DNA from: UBA2942 sp045127535
GTDB taxonomy: Bacteria; Bacillota; Clostridia; Lachnospirales; Lachnospiraceae
Length of the DNA: 14,177 nucleotides
Assembly: GCA_045127535.1 (NCBI GenBank)
Contig: JBGVQN010000015.1
Location: 1-14,177 of the forward strand
Reading direction: 5' to 3'
Shown: piece by piece, positions 1 through 6,082 of the stretch
Layout of the letters: each line of letters opens with the position of its first letter
Position numbering within the stretch: position 1 is the stretch's first letter
Position numbers and translations under genes: made by a program
Notes under the pieces: generated by a model
Databases searched by the model: none
The model's input: the letters and a program-made list of their open reading frames with translations, nothing else
Told to the model about the DNA's origin: nothing

Positions 1-4
1 GTCT

Positions 5-31
5 GCCCAGAAAGAAAGCTGGGCTTGTTTT
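5..31 (+). terminator. Rho-independent terminator of the gene upstream of the window
   Basis: A 6-bp stem GCCCAG (5-10) / CTGGGC (19-24) closes an 8-nt purine loop and is followed by TTGTTTTGT. It faces rightward and most likely ends a transcript that enters from outside the window. Confidence 0.7.
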
Positions 32-41
32 GTATACCAAA
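28..41. promoter_or_regulatory. Near-palindromic GTATAC-centred site (copy 1)
   Basis: TTTTGTATACCAAA is a 14-bp dyad centred on GTATAC with one mismatched base pair. The same site with one base changed recurs at 13768-13781. GntR/FadR-family regulators bind dyads of this general type. The T-run of the preceding terminator overlaps the left half, so part of the symmetry may be incidental. Confidence 0.3.
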
Positions 42-157
42 AAGATGTATATTAAACCCACAAGTCATTGTCTGATACTTTATCAGTACATCATGGGTGA
101 ACTCTACACCATTATTTCCGAAGGTAAATTTACGCAATCGAAAGTGTGAATATGTCA

Positions 158-186
158 GTGACGAATCCATACTTTTGTGGTATAAT
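158..186 (+). promoter_or_regulatory. Extended -10 promoter of the flavin reductase-rubredoxin gene
   Basis: TATAAT at 181-186 is preceded by TG one base away (TGgTATAAT), an extended -10. The 17-nt spacing gives GTGACG at 158-163, four of six matches to the -35 consensus. Transcription would begin near 193, giving a leader of about 75 nt before the ATG at 268. Confidence 0.65.
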
Positions 187-267
187 TTAAAATAAATCAG
201 GGCAGGCTGAGTGAAGCGTGATCTGAAAGAAGTGGAAGCGAAATTGGAGTTTAGAAAGGAGATTTGC

Positions 268-882
268 ATGAATACGAAAGCAATGTACAAAATTGGTTAT
301 GGTCTTTATGTGTTAACTGCCAGAGATGGTGCAAAGGACAATGGCTGTATCGTCAATACAGTGATCCAGGTGACCAGCAGTCCCAATCGGATCGCAGTCA
401 CAGTGAATAAGCAGAATCTGACCCATGATATGATCATGTCTACTGCAAAGGTGGCAGTGTCTGTGCTGACCCAGCAGGCGCCATTTTCTGTGTATCAGCA
501 TTTTGGGTTCCAGAGCGGCAAACAGGTGGATAAGTTTGCAGATATGCCTGGTGCAGTGCGGGCGGAGAATGGATTGTATTATCTGCCGGAGTATGCCAAT
601 GCTTATCTTGCAGGTACCGTGTACCACAGCATTGATTTGGGTACCCACACCATGTTTATCGTGGATGTGGAGGAGTGCGAGGTACTCAATGACCTGCCGT
701 CAGTGACCTATGATTACTATCAGAAGCATGTAAAGCAGGCACCTGCACCTGCTCCCGCAGAGAATAAAAAGAAAGGATTCCGCTGCGTGATCTGCGGCTA
801 TATCTATGAGGGAGATACCCTGCCGGAAGATTATACCTGTCCGATCTGTAAGCATGGCGCTGCGGATTTTGAACCGCTGTAA
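268..882 (+). CDS. hrb: Flavin reductase-rubredoxin fusion (high-molecular-weight rubredoxin type)
   Basis: The 204-residue protein joins an FMN-binding flavin reductase domain (about residues 1-150) to a C-terminal rubredoxin domain (171-204). Residues 157-170 form a Pro/Ala then Lys-rich linker. The rubredoxin iron ligands are C173 and C176 (CVICGYIYEG) and C191 and C194 (CPIC). The metal domain is the short form seen at the end of rubrerythrins rather than the 52-residue classical form. Proteins of this architecture in anaerobes such as Moorella pass electrons from NAD(P)H via FMN to rubredoxin and on to O2- or NO-detoxifying flavodiiron proteins or rubrerythrins; that role is inferred here. 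The start at 268 is chosen because GAAAGGAG lies just upstream; an in-frame GTG at 211 has a poorer ribosome site and adds residues outside the domain. The gene is monocistronic, with its own promoter and terminator. Confidence 0.88.
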   Translation: MNTKAMYKIGYGLYVLTARDGAKDNGCIVNTVIQVTSSPNRIAVTVNKQNLTHDMIMSTAKVAVSVLTQQAPFSVYQHFGFQSGKQVDKFADMPGAVRAENGLYYLPEYANAYLAGTVYHSIDLGTHTMFIVDVEECEVLNDLPSVTYDYYQKHVKQAPAPAPAENKKKGFRCVICGYIYEGDTLPEDYTCPICKHGAADFEPL

Positions 883-923
883 TTGTGGTGGGCTGTTGTG
901 ATTTCCTGCGTAACAGTGAGAGA

Positions 924-969
924 TGCGGCAGTCTGCATGATTGAAGTCGTGGCATATGCCGCAGACTGC
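924..969. repeat. Two overlapping, mutually exclusive inverted repeats
   Basis: GCAGTCTGC (928-936) is the exact reverse complement of GCAGACTGC (961-969). TGCGGCA (924-930) is the exact reverse complement of TGCCGCA (957-963). The arms share bases, so a transcript could form one hairpin or the other but not both. The segment lies between the hrb stop codon and its terminator. Confidence 0.5.
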
Positions 970-1003
970 AAAGTATGGAAATATGGCATGAGAATGAATG
1001 GTG

Positions 1004-1048
1004 AAAACCCCCTCTGCATAGAAGCTGATTCTGTGCAGAGGGGGTTTT
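1004..1048 (+). terminator. Terminator of the flavin reductase-rubredoxin gene
   Basis: Perfect 15-bp inverted repeat: AAAACCCCCTCTGCA (1004-1018) pairs with TGCAGAGGGGGTTTT (1034-1048) across a 15-nt loop. The right arm ends in TTTT and the left arm begins with AAAA, so it could also act leftward. Confidence 0.85.
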
Positions 1049-1161
1049 GTGTCCTTCCATAAGGTACAATCAATTGCGCAAATTGAAAACAGCAAAAAAG
1101 GTAGTGTCAAGAGTTATGCACATCTGGCAGATCAAAAATGAACCTGCGACAGGAAAAAACA

Positions 1162-1214
1162 TGTAACATTTTACAAAACTGCCCCAATAAAAGTTTACAG
1201 ATGACTTGACAGAT
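1162..1214 (+). promoter_or_regulatory. Candidate operator region upstream of nadA
   Basis: Two elements lie here. TGTAA-N4-TTACA (1162-1175) is a perfect 5-bp dyad. TTACAGAT (1195-1202) and TTGACAGAT (1206-1214) form a direct repeat whose ACAGAT cores are 12 bp apart; the second copy overlaps the -35 box, where a bound repressor would block RNA polymerase. Because niaR is the last gene of the operon, NiaR is the natural candidate ligand. I have not checked these sites against a NiaR consensus. No riboswitch fold is apparent in the short leader. Confidence 0.4.
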
Positions 1215-1234
1215 ATAAAGCCTGGTGCTATACT
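1206..1234 (+). promoter_or_regulatory. Full-consensus promoter of the nad operon
   Basis: TTGACA (1206-1211), a 17-nt spacer, then TATACT (1229-1234): six of six and five of six matches at ideal spacing. Transcription should start near 1241, leaving about 50 nt before the nadA start. The leader contains GTTG-CATT-CAAC (1241-1252). A promoter this strong would normally need a repressor. Confidence 0.85.
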
Positions 1235-1289
1235 ACACGAGTTGCATTCAACAGGTTATAGAAACCGTTACATAAACAGGAAGGTTGTT

Positions 1290-2189
1290 ATGAAAAGTCA
1301 AATTGAAAAGTTGAAGCATGAAAAAAACGCAGTTATTCTCGCACATTACTATGCGCCTGATGAAGTGCAGGAGATCGCAGATTATGTGGGAGATTCTTTT
1401 TATCTTGCAAAAGTAGCTAAGGAAAGTACAGCAGACATCCTGGTATTCTGCGGCGTATCCTTCATGGGAGAGAGTGCCAAGATCTTAAACCCGGAAAAAA
1501 AGGTGCTGATGCCGGACCTGTCCGCAGACTGCCCTATGGCACATATGGTAGCCCCAGGTAAGATTGAGGCCATGAGAACCCAGTATCCGGATCTTGCAGT
1601 GGTCTGCTACATCAATTCCACAGCAGAATTAAAGTGCCAGAGTGATGTGTGCGTCACATCCTCCAATGCCATCAAGATCGTAAAGGCATTGCCAAATGAG
1701 CACATTTTCTTTATCCCGGATCAGAATCTGGGCAGATTTGTAGCAGAGCAGGTGCCTGAAAAGCATATCATCTTAAACGACGGCTATTGCCCCATCCATG
1801 CTGCCATTTCCCCGGAGCAGGTGCAGGCAGAAAAGAAGCTGCACCCGGAGGCGCTTGTCATGTCTCACCCGGAATGTGCCAGCCAGATCCTGAAACTGTC
1901 TGATTATATCGGCAGTACAGCAGAGATGATCGTGTTTGCCAAAAACAGTGAAGCAGCAGAATTCATTGTCTGTACAGAGGAAGGTGTCAACTTTAAGCTG
2001 ATTACAGACAACCCGGACAAGCAGTTTTATTTCCCGGAAAAGCGTCCCTGCTGTGTGGATATGAAATTAAATACGCTGGAAAATGTATATCAAGTGTTAA
2101 AAACAGAAACAAATTGTGTAGAGATCAGCCCTGAAGTGCGCCAAAGAGCCATGATGCCCCTTGACAAAATGTTAGAGCTTGCGAAGTAA
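1290..2189 (+). CDS. nadA: Quinolinate synthase NadA
   Basis: NadA condenses iminoaspartate with dihydroxyacetone phosphate to give quinolinate, using an oxygen-sensitive [4Fe-4S] cluster. The 299-residue length matches the short clostridial and Thermotoga form. Cluster-ligand candidates are C81 (SADCPMA), C166 (GYCPIHA) and C253 or C254 (RPCCVDMK). Other hallmarks are AHYY near residue 18, GDSFYLA (34-40), VCYINST (104-110) and the HPEC motif at 192-195. The ATG at 1290 follows AGGAAGG (1278-1284) at good spacing. Earlier in-frame starts fall inside the promoter, so they are not used. It is the first gene of nadA-nadB-nadC-niaR, 24 nt ahead of nadB. Confidence 0.96.
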   Translation: MKSQIEKLKHEKNAVILAHYYAPDEVQEIADYVGDSFYLAKVAKESTADILVFCGVSFMGESAKILNPEKKVLMPDLSADCPMAHMVAPGKIEAMRTQYPDLAVVCYINSTAELKCQSDVCVTSSNAIKIVKALPNEHIFFIPDQNLGRFVAEQVPEKHIILNDGYCPIHAAISPEQVQAEKKLHPEALVMSHPECASQILKLSDYIGSTAEMIVFAKNSEAAEFIVCTEEGVNFKLITDNPDKQFYFPEKRPCCVDMKLNTLENVYQVLKTETNCVEISPEVRQRAMMPLDKMLELAK

Positions 2190-2213
2190 AAGGCCTTGGA
2201 AAGAGGGATTTGT

Positions 2214-3488
2214 ATGAAAACAGATATTGTAATTGTGGGCTGTGGTGCTGCCGGTTTGTACTGCGCACTGAATCTGCCAAAGGATAAGAACATTGTCATT
2301 GTCACAAAGGATGAAGCGCCAAACAGCGACTCCTTTTTGGCCCAGGGCGGCATCTGTGTGCTGCGGGATGAAGGGGATTATGATTCCTTTTTTGAAGACA
2401 CCATGCGTGCCGGACACTATGAAAACAACAAAGAGTCCGTGGATATTATGATTCGTTCTTCCAGAGAAGTCATCTCTGAATTGGTGGCTTATGGGGCACG
2501 TTTTGAGAAAGACGGAGAGGAATTTGCCTATACCAGAGAAGGAGCCCATTCCAAACCACGTATTTTATTCCACGAGGATGAGACCGGTAAAGAGATCACC
2601 TCCCATCTGTTAGAGGCAGTCAGAAGCCAGAGCCATATTACACTGATCGAGAAGTTCACCATGGTGGATCTGATTTGTAAGGACAACACCTGCTGCGGTA
2701 TCATAGGACATGACAGCAATGGAGCGTATACAAGCATCACTGCTGATTATACGGTATTGGCAACAGGAGGCATTGGCGGTTTGTTTACCCATTCCACCAA
2801 TTACCCTCATCTGACCGGCGATGCACTGGCGCTGGCGTTAAAGTACCAGATCGCACTGCAGCATATTGATTATATCCAGATCCATCCGACTGCCTTGTAC
2901 AGCAAAAAGCCGGGTCGTGCATTTCTGATCTCGGAATCTGTCCGTGGGGAGGGAGCTGTGCTGTTAAATTCCAAAGGCCAGCGTTTTGTCAATGAGCTGC
3001 TGCCCCGTGATGTGGTAGCCAAGGCGATTACAGAGGAAATGGCCAGGGAAGGCACAGAGCATGTCTGGTTATCCCTTGCAGCCATACCGGAGACAGAGAT
3101 CAAGACCCATTTTCCACACATTTATCAGCACTGTCTGGAGGAAGGATATGATGTGACCAGGGAAAGCATTCCGGTCGTACCTTCCCAGCATTACTTTATG
3201 GGCGGGATCGATGTAGACAGATACAGCAAGACCTCCATGGAGCGTCTGTATGCAGTAGGTGAGACTGCCTGCAATGGAGTCCATGGCAGAAACCGTCTTG
3301 CCAGCAATTCTCTGTTGGAAAGCCTGGTATTTGCAAAGCGTGCTGCACAGCATATGATGGCAGACTATACTCCGGGAGAGCATCCACAGCAGGGAGCCAT
3401 AGATGCTGCAGCATATGAAGGATATCAGGAAACCTATAAAAAAGCTGTTTTGGAAGCCATAGAAAAGGAGAAAGAAAGCCATGAATAG
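2214..3488 (+). CDS. nadB: L-aspartate oxidase NadB (short form)
   Basis: This FAD flavoprotein oxidises L-aspartate to iminoaspartate, the substrate of NadA; in anaerobes fumarate can serve as electron acceptor. The 424 residues show the N-terminal dinucleotide fold (VIVGCGAAG, 6-14), FLAQGGI (41-47), HSKPRILFHEDETG (112-125), ESVRGEGA (241-248) and GVHGRNRLASNSLLE (355-369). By eye, R265 (LLPRDVVAKA), H326 and R361 correspond to active-site residues of the E. coli enzyme. E. coli NadB is about 540 residues; this one stops soon after the FAD-binding core and so has little or no C-terminal helical domain. The ATG at 2214 is preceded by AGAGGG; a TTG at 2196 is in frame but has a worse site. 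The stop overlaps the start of nadC by 8 nt, suggesting translational coupling. Confidence 0.95.
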   Translation: MKTDIVIVGCGAAGLYCALNLPKDKNIVIVTKDEAPNSDSFLAQGGICVLRDEGDYDSFFEDTMRAGHYENNKESVDIMIRSSREVISELVAYGARFEKDGEEFAYTREGAHSKPRILFHEDETGKEITSHLLEAVRSQSHITLIEKFTMVDLICKDNTCCGIIGHDSNGAYTSITADYTVLATGGIGGLFTHSTNYPHLTGDALALALKYQIALQHIDYIQIHPTALYSKKPGRAFLISESVRGEGAVLLNSKGQRFVNELLPRDVVAKAITEEMAREGTEHVWLSLAAIPETEIKTHFPHIYQHCLEEGYDVTRESIPVVPSQHYFMGGIDVDRYSKTSMERLYAVGETACNGVHGRNRLASNSLLESLVFAKRAAQHMMADYTPGEHPQQGAIDAAAYEGYQETYKKAVLEAIEKEKESHE

Positions 3489-4332
3489 TATTACCATGAA
3501 GATGAACGCAGATGAACTGATCTTAAGCGCTCTGCGTGAGGACATTACCAGTGAGGATATTACCACCAATTCTGTCATGCCCCATTACCAGTTGGGACAG
3601 GTAGACCTGATCTGTAAGCAGGACGGTGTGATCGCAGGTCTTGAGGTATTTAAGAGAGTGTTTGAGCTGTTGGATGAGCAGACTGAGGTGACATTTTACT
3701 GCAAAGACGGTGACCTGGTCAAAAACGGAGAAAAGATCGGTGAAGTACGGGGGGATATCCGTGTACTCCTTTCCGGAGAGCGTACTGCATTAAATTATCT
3801 CCAGAGAATGAGCGGCATTGCCACCTACACCCGCAATATTGCAGATCTGTTAAAGGGCAGTAAGACCAGGCTTCTGGATACCAGAAAGACCACGCCAAAC
3901 ATGCGTATTTTTGAAAAGTATGCAGTAAAAGTAGGCGGCGGATACAACCACAGATACAATTTAAGTGATGGTATCCTGTTAAAGGACAATCACATTGGTG
4001 CAGCTGGTGGTGTGAAGGAAGCAGTGCGTATGGCCAAGGAATATGCACCATTTGTCCGCAAGATCGAGATCGAGGTAGAAAATCTGGATATGCTCAAGGA
4101 AGCATTGGAAGCCGGCGCAGATATTATCATGCTGGACAATATGAGCGTAGAAGATATGAAAGAGGCAGTCAGACTGACAGCCGGTAAGGCAGAGACTGAG
4201 TGCAGCGGCAATGTAACAAGAGAAAATGTAGCCAGACTGGTGGATATCGGGGTAGACTACATTTCCAGCGGCGCCCTGACCCATTCCTCTCCGATCCTGG
4301 ATCTGTCCCTGAAAAATCTGCATGCTGTTTAA
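3481..4332 (+). CDS. nadC: Nicotinate-nucleotide pyrophosphorylase (carboxylating), quinolinate phosphoribosyltransferase NadC
   Basis: NadC converts quinolinate and PRPP to nicotinate mononucleotide, CO2 and pyrophosphate. The 283 residues are the usual family length. The N-terminal ALREDITSEDITT (17-29) is typical. Substrate-binding signatures follow: LSGERTALNYLQRMSG (97-112), DTRKTTP (133-139), GGGYNHRYNLSDGILLKDNH (152-171), EIEVEN (196-201), IMLDN (216-220) and the phosphate-binding SGNV (242-245). The ATG at 3481 lies inside the end of nadB (overlap ATGAATAG) and AAGGAG sits 10 nt upstream; ATGs at 3496 and 3502 are possible but lack a better site. Confidence 0.96.
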   Translation: MNSITMKMNADELILSALREDITSEDITTNSVMPHYQLGQVDLICKQDGVIAGLEVFKRVFELLDEQTEVTFYCKDGDLVKNGEKIGEVRGDIRVLLSGERTALNYLQRMSGIATYTRNIADLLKGSKTRLLDTRKTTPNMRIFEKYAVKVGGGYNHRYNLSDGILLKDNHIGAAGGVKEAVRMAKEYAPFVRKIEIEVENLDMLKEALEAGADIIMLDNMSVEDMKEAVRLTAGKAETECSGNVTRENVARLVDIGVDYISSGALTHSSPILDLSLKNLHAV

Positions 4333-4343
4333 GAGGTGAATTC

Positions 4344-4856
4344 ATGAAGTCAGATGAAAGAAGAAAAGCCATTGTAACACTCCTTTTATCCGAACACAAA
4401 CCCATATCAGGAGGAGAGCTTGCCAAGCGCTTTGGGGTATCCAGACAGATCATTGTGCAGGATATCTCAGTGCTGAAGGCCTCCGGGTATGAGATCCTGT
4501 CTATGCATTATGGCTATATCATCCATGGCACCCCGTTGGCAGAGCGGGTGTTTAAGGTACGCCACACCACAGAGCAGACAGAAGATGAACTGAACACCAT
4601 CGTAGACCTGGGAGGCACTGTGGTAGATGTATTTGTCTGGCATAAGGTGTACGGCAAGGTGGAGGCAAAGCTGAATATCTTCTCAAGACTTCATGTAAAG
4701 CAGTTTATTGAAGGGGTGCGCAGCGGCAAATCCACTGAATTGATGAACATTACCGGCGGCTACCATTACCATACTGTCCGGGCAGATTCAGAAGAGATAC
4801 TGGACCAAATAGGCCAAAGTCTCAACGAAAAGAATTATATCGTCCCGGAACTATAG
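4344..4856 (+). CDS. niaR: Niacin-responsive repressor NiaR (YrxA; HTH plus 3H domain)
   Basis: This 170-residue regulator has an N-terminal winged helix (about 1-60; GELAKRFGVSRQIIVQDISVL at 24-44) and a C-terminal 3H domain (about 70-165). The metal-site residues known from the Thermotoga maritima homologue appear with the right spacing: H74, E82 eight residues on, and the pair H141/H143 (GGYHYHTVRA). Another conserved histidine is H100 (VWHKVYG). NiaR proteins repress NAD synthesis and niacin uptake genes when niacin is present, so autoregulation of this operon is likely. The ribosome site GAGGTGA (4333-4339) follows directly on the nadC stop. The last five codons and the stop lie inside the left end of the large palindrome, so the C-terminus may have been set by that element. 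Confidence 0.94.
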   Translation: MKSDERRKAIVTLLLSEHKPISGGELAKRFGVSRQIIVQDISVLKASGYEILSMHYGYIIHGTPLAERVFKVRHTTEQTEDELNTIVDLGGTVVDVFVWHKVYGKVEAKLNIFSRLHVKQFIEGVRSGKSTELMNITGGYHYHTVRADSEEILDQIGQSLNEKNYIVPEL

Positions 4857-5227
4857 GGGACGCTGTGGCACAGGGCTGTGCCTGCACAAAAGTGTATGGG
4901 CATGCTGCCTTCCGGTATATACCCCTGTGAGAATAGGCGGCAAAGTAATTGTTTTTGCGCAGGGCGCGCTTGCGCTTCGGTGAAAACGCAGCGGTGCTAA
5001 GGTGCCAAATAAAGATAAAAAGCTGCAGACATTTGGAAACAAGTTTCCAGATGTCTGCAGCTTTTTATCTTTATCTGCCACCTAAGTACCGGCGTTTTCA
5101 AGAGCCCTGCTTAAAAACGATCCATGGGCAGCAGACAGCGTCCAAAGAACCCCCCTGGATACACCATGCCCATACACTTTTGTGCAGGCAGAGGGGTTTG
5201 CCACAGTGTCCCCTATAGTTCCGGGAC
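4842..5227. repeat. 386-bp imperfect palindrome between niaR and darT
   Basis: The segment is the reverse complement of itself over most of its length. From outside in: 4842-4861 pairs perfectly with 5208-5227 (20 bp); 4863-4870 with 5199-5206 (8 bp); a symmetric 9 x 9 loop; 4880-4903 with 5166-5189 (24 bp perfect); a symmetric 47 x 47 unpaired stretch; 4951-4965 with 5104-5118 (13 of 15); 4981-4989 with 5092-5100 (9 bp); 4992-5008 with 5075-5091 (13 of 17); and 5009-5032 with 5051-5074 (24 bp perfect), closing on a short loop at about 5041. Each outer 20-mer also holds its own small hairpin (GTCCC/GGGAC around 10 nt). The left arm has about 12 extra bases (4966-4980). No gene lies inside; similar short ORFs read outward from both arms only because the arms are mirror images. 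It may be a dispersed palindromic element, a folded RNA, or an old inverted duplication. Confidence 0.9.
5009..5074. terminator. Central long hairpin of the palindrome, likely bidirectional terminator for niaR
   Basis: ATAAAGATAAAAAGCTGCAG and the next four bases (5009-5032) pair perfectly with 5051-5074; the stem continues through one T-G wobble to TTGGAAA/TTTCCAA-type pairing, about 32 bp in all with a tiny loop. The right arm ends in CTTTTTATCTTT, terminator-like in both orientations. No other terminator lies between niaR and darT. The stem is far longer than a normal bacterial terminator. Confidence 0.6.
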
Positions 5228-5398
5228 AATAGCAGTGAAGGGTGTTGGTGGAGGATGGAAGGGACGTGGTTTGGGGGACAAGAAGGATATCAGTAAAGTT
5301 TGTGGCAAGGCAGTCTGTGTGAGGAAAATGGAATTTTGGTATTCTGATTTTTTATAACTTGTGGTACAATACATTTATAGTATGCCTGTATGAAAATA

Positions 5399-5412
5399 AG
5401 AACAAATGTTCG
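5399..5412. promoter_or_regulatory. LexA (SOS) box of the darTG promoter
   Basis: AGAACAAATGTTCG matches the Gram-positive LexA/DinR consensus CGAACRNRYGTTYG at every position except the first base, with a perfect GAAC-N4-GTTC core. It overlaps the -35 box (5410-5415) of the promoter just upstream of darT, where bound LexA would block transcription until DNA damage triggers its cleavage. Confidence 0.8.
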
Positions 5413-5438
5413 ACAAATACAGAAAAGTGTGGTATAAT
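5410..5438 (+). promoter_or_regulatory. Promoter of darT-darG
   Basis: TCGACA (5410-5415, five of six), a 17-nt spacer, then TATAAT (5433-5438) with an extended -10 (TGgTATAAT). Transcription would begin near 5445, only about 17 nt before the ATG. The bases between the palindrome and this promoter (5228-5398) contain no gene I can support. Confidence 0.85.
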
Positions 5439-5461
5439 GGTATTGTACCGGAGGTGATAGT

Positions 5462-6070
5462 ATGAAGCCTTCAGAGAAGTTTATGCAGATAACAGGTCAA
5501 AATGGGTTGTACAATATTCAGGCCATTGAGAATATTAGGTCTATTATGGAGAGTGGTTTGTTGTCCCATGAGGATTCAAGGACAATAGAACATACTTCAA
5601 TTGCCATGAAGGAAGTACAGCAGAGAAGGGATATGGTTTATATTCCCAATGGACTGGGATTGCATCAGTATGCCAATGTATATTTTGATCCAAGGAATCC
5701 TATGTTATCAGCCAGAAGAAGTGAGAATGAGAATATATGTATTTTGAAATTTGATTGCTGTATTTTGGATTTTGATGGTGTAGTGGTTTCAGATCGCAAT
5801 GCCTCCAGTGCTTATGCTGGTTTTTATCCGCCGGAGCTTGGGTTAGAAGCAATTGATTTTAAGCTGGTATATGCATCTTATTGGACAGACGATCATTATT
5901 ATGAGTATTTAAAGAAGAAATCTATCAAATGTGCAGAGGTTTTAGTGCCACATCAAATACCATATGATTATGTGCTTTGTGCTGCTGTTGTGAATGATGA
6001 TGCAAAACAAAAGCTGGAACAAGCTGGCTTTGACAGAAAAATTATGGTGGAACCAAGGATGTTCTTTTAA
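5462..6070 (+). CDS. darT: DarT: DNA ADP-ribosyltransferase toxin
   Basis: DarT enzymes use NAD+ to attach ADP-ribose to bases in single-stranded DNA, stalling replication; DarTG systems are known to block phages. The 202-residue protein has the family landmarks: ENIRSIMESGLLSH (23-36), the pair R55/R56, LHQYANVYFDPRNPML (67-82), SDRNASSAYAGF (110-121), and the catalytic glutamate E159 in AEVLVP (158-163), near the position of E160 in Thermus DarT. At the NAD-binding spot where characterised DarT proteins read YHIT, this one reads YNIQ (17-20), so the usual histidine is Asn. The ribosome site GGAGGTGA (5450-5457) is 4 nt before the ATG. darG follows after 12 nt. The coding sequence looks more AT-rich than nadABC, in keeping with horizontal acquisition. 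It is probably SOS-controlled through the LexA box at 5399. Activity with N18 is unproven. Confidence 0.92.
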   Translation: MKPSEKFMQITGQNGLYNIQAIENIRSIMESGLLSHEDSRTIEHTSIAMKEVQQRRDMVYIPNGLGLHQYANVYFDPRNPMLSARRSENENICILKFDCCILDFDGVVVSDRNASSAYAGFYPPELGLEAIDFKLVYASYWTDDHYYEYLKKKSIKCAEVLVPHQIPYDYVLCAAVVNDDAKQKLEQAGFDRKIMVEPRMFF

Positions 6071-6082
6071 GGAGAGGATAAG

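Noticed and set aside
211..267. GTG start giving a longer flavin reductase-rubredoxin protein
   Set aside because: The extra 19 residues are outside the domain and the ATG at 268 has a far better ribosome site.
3069..3578. 169-codon minus-strand frame across the nadB-nadC junction
   Set aside because: Lies entirely within conserved nadB and nadC coding sequence and shows no family features.
4851..5218. Two short ORFs on opposite strands (4851-5081 leftward, 4949-5218 rightward) ending in near-identical peptides HAHTLLCR...PQ.PL
   Set aside because: The likeness follows directly from the palindrome arms being reverse complements; neither has a good ribosome site, and both run through the central hairpin.
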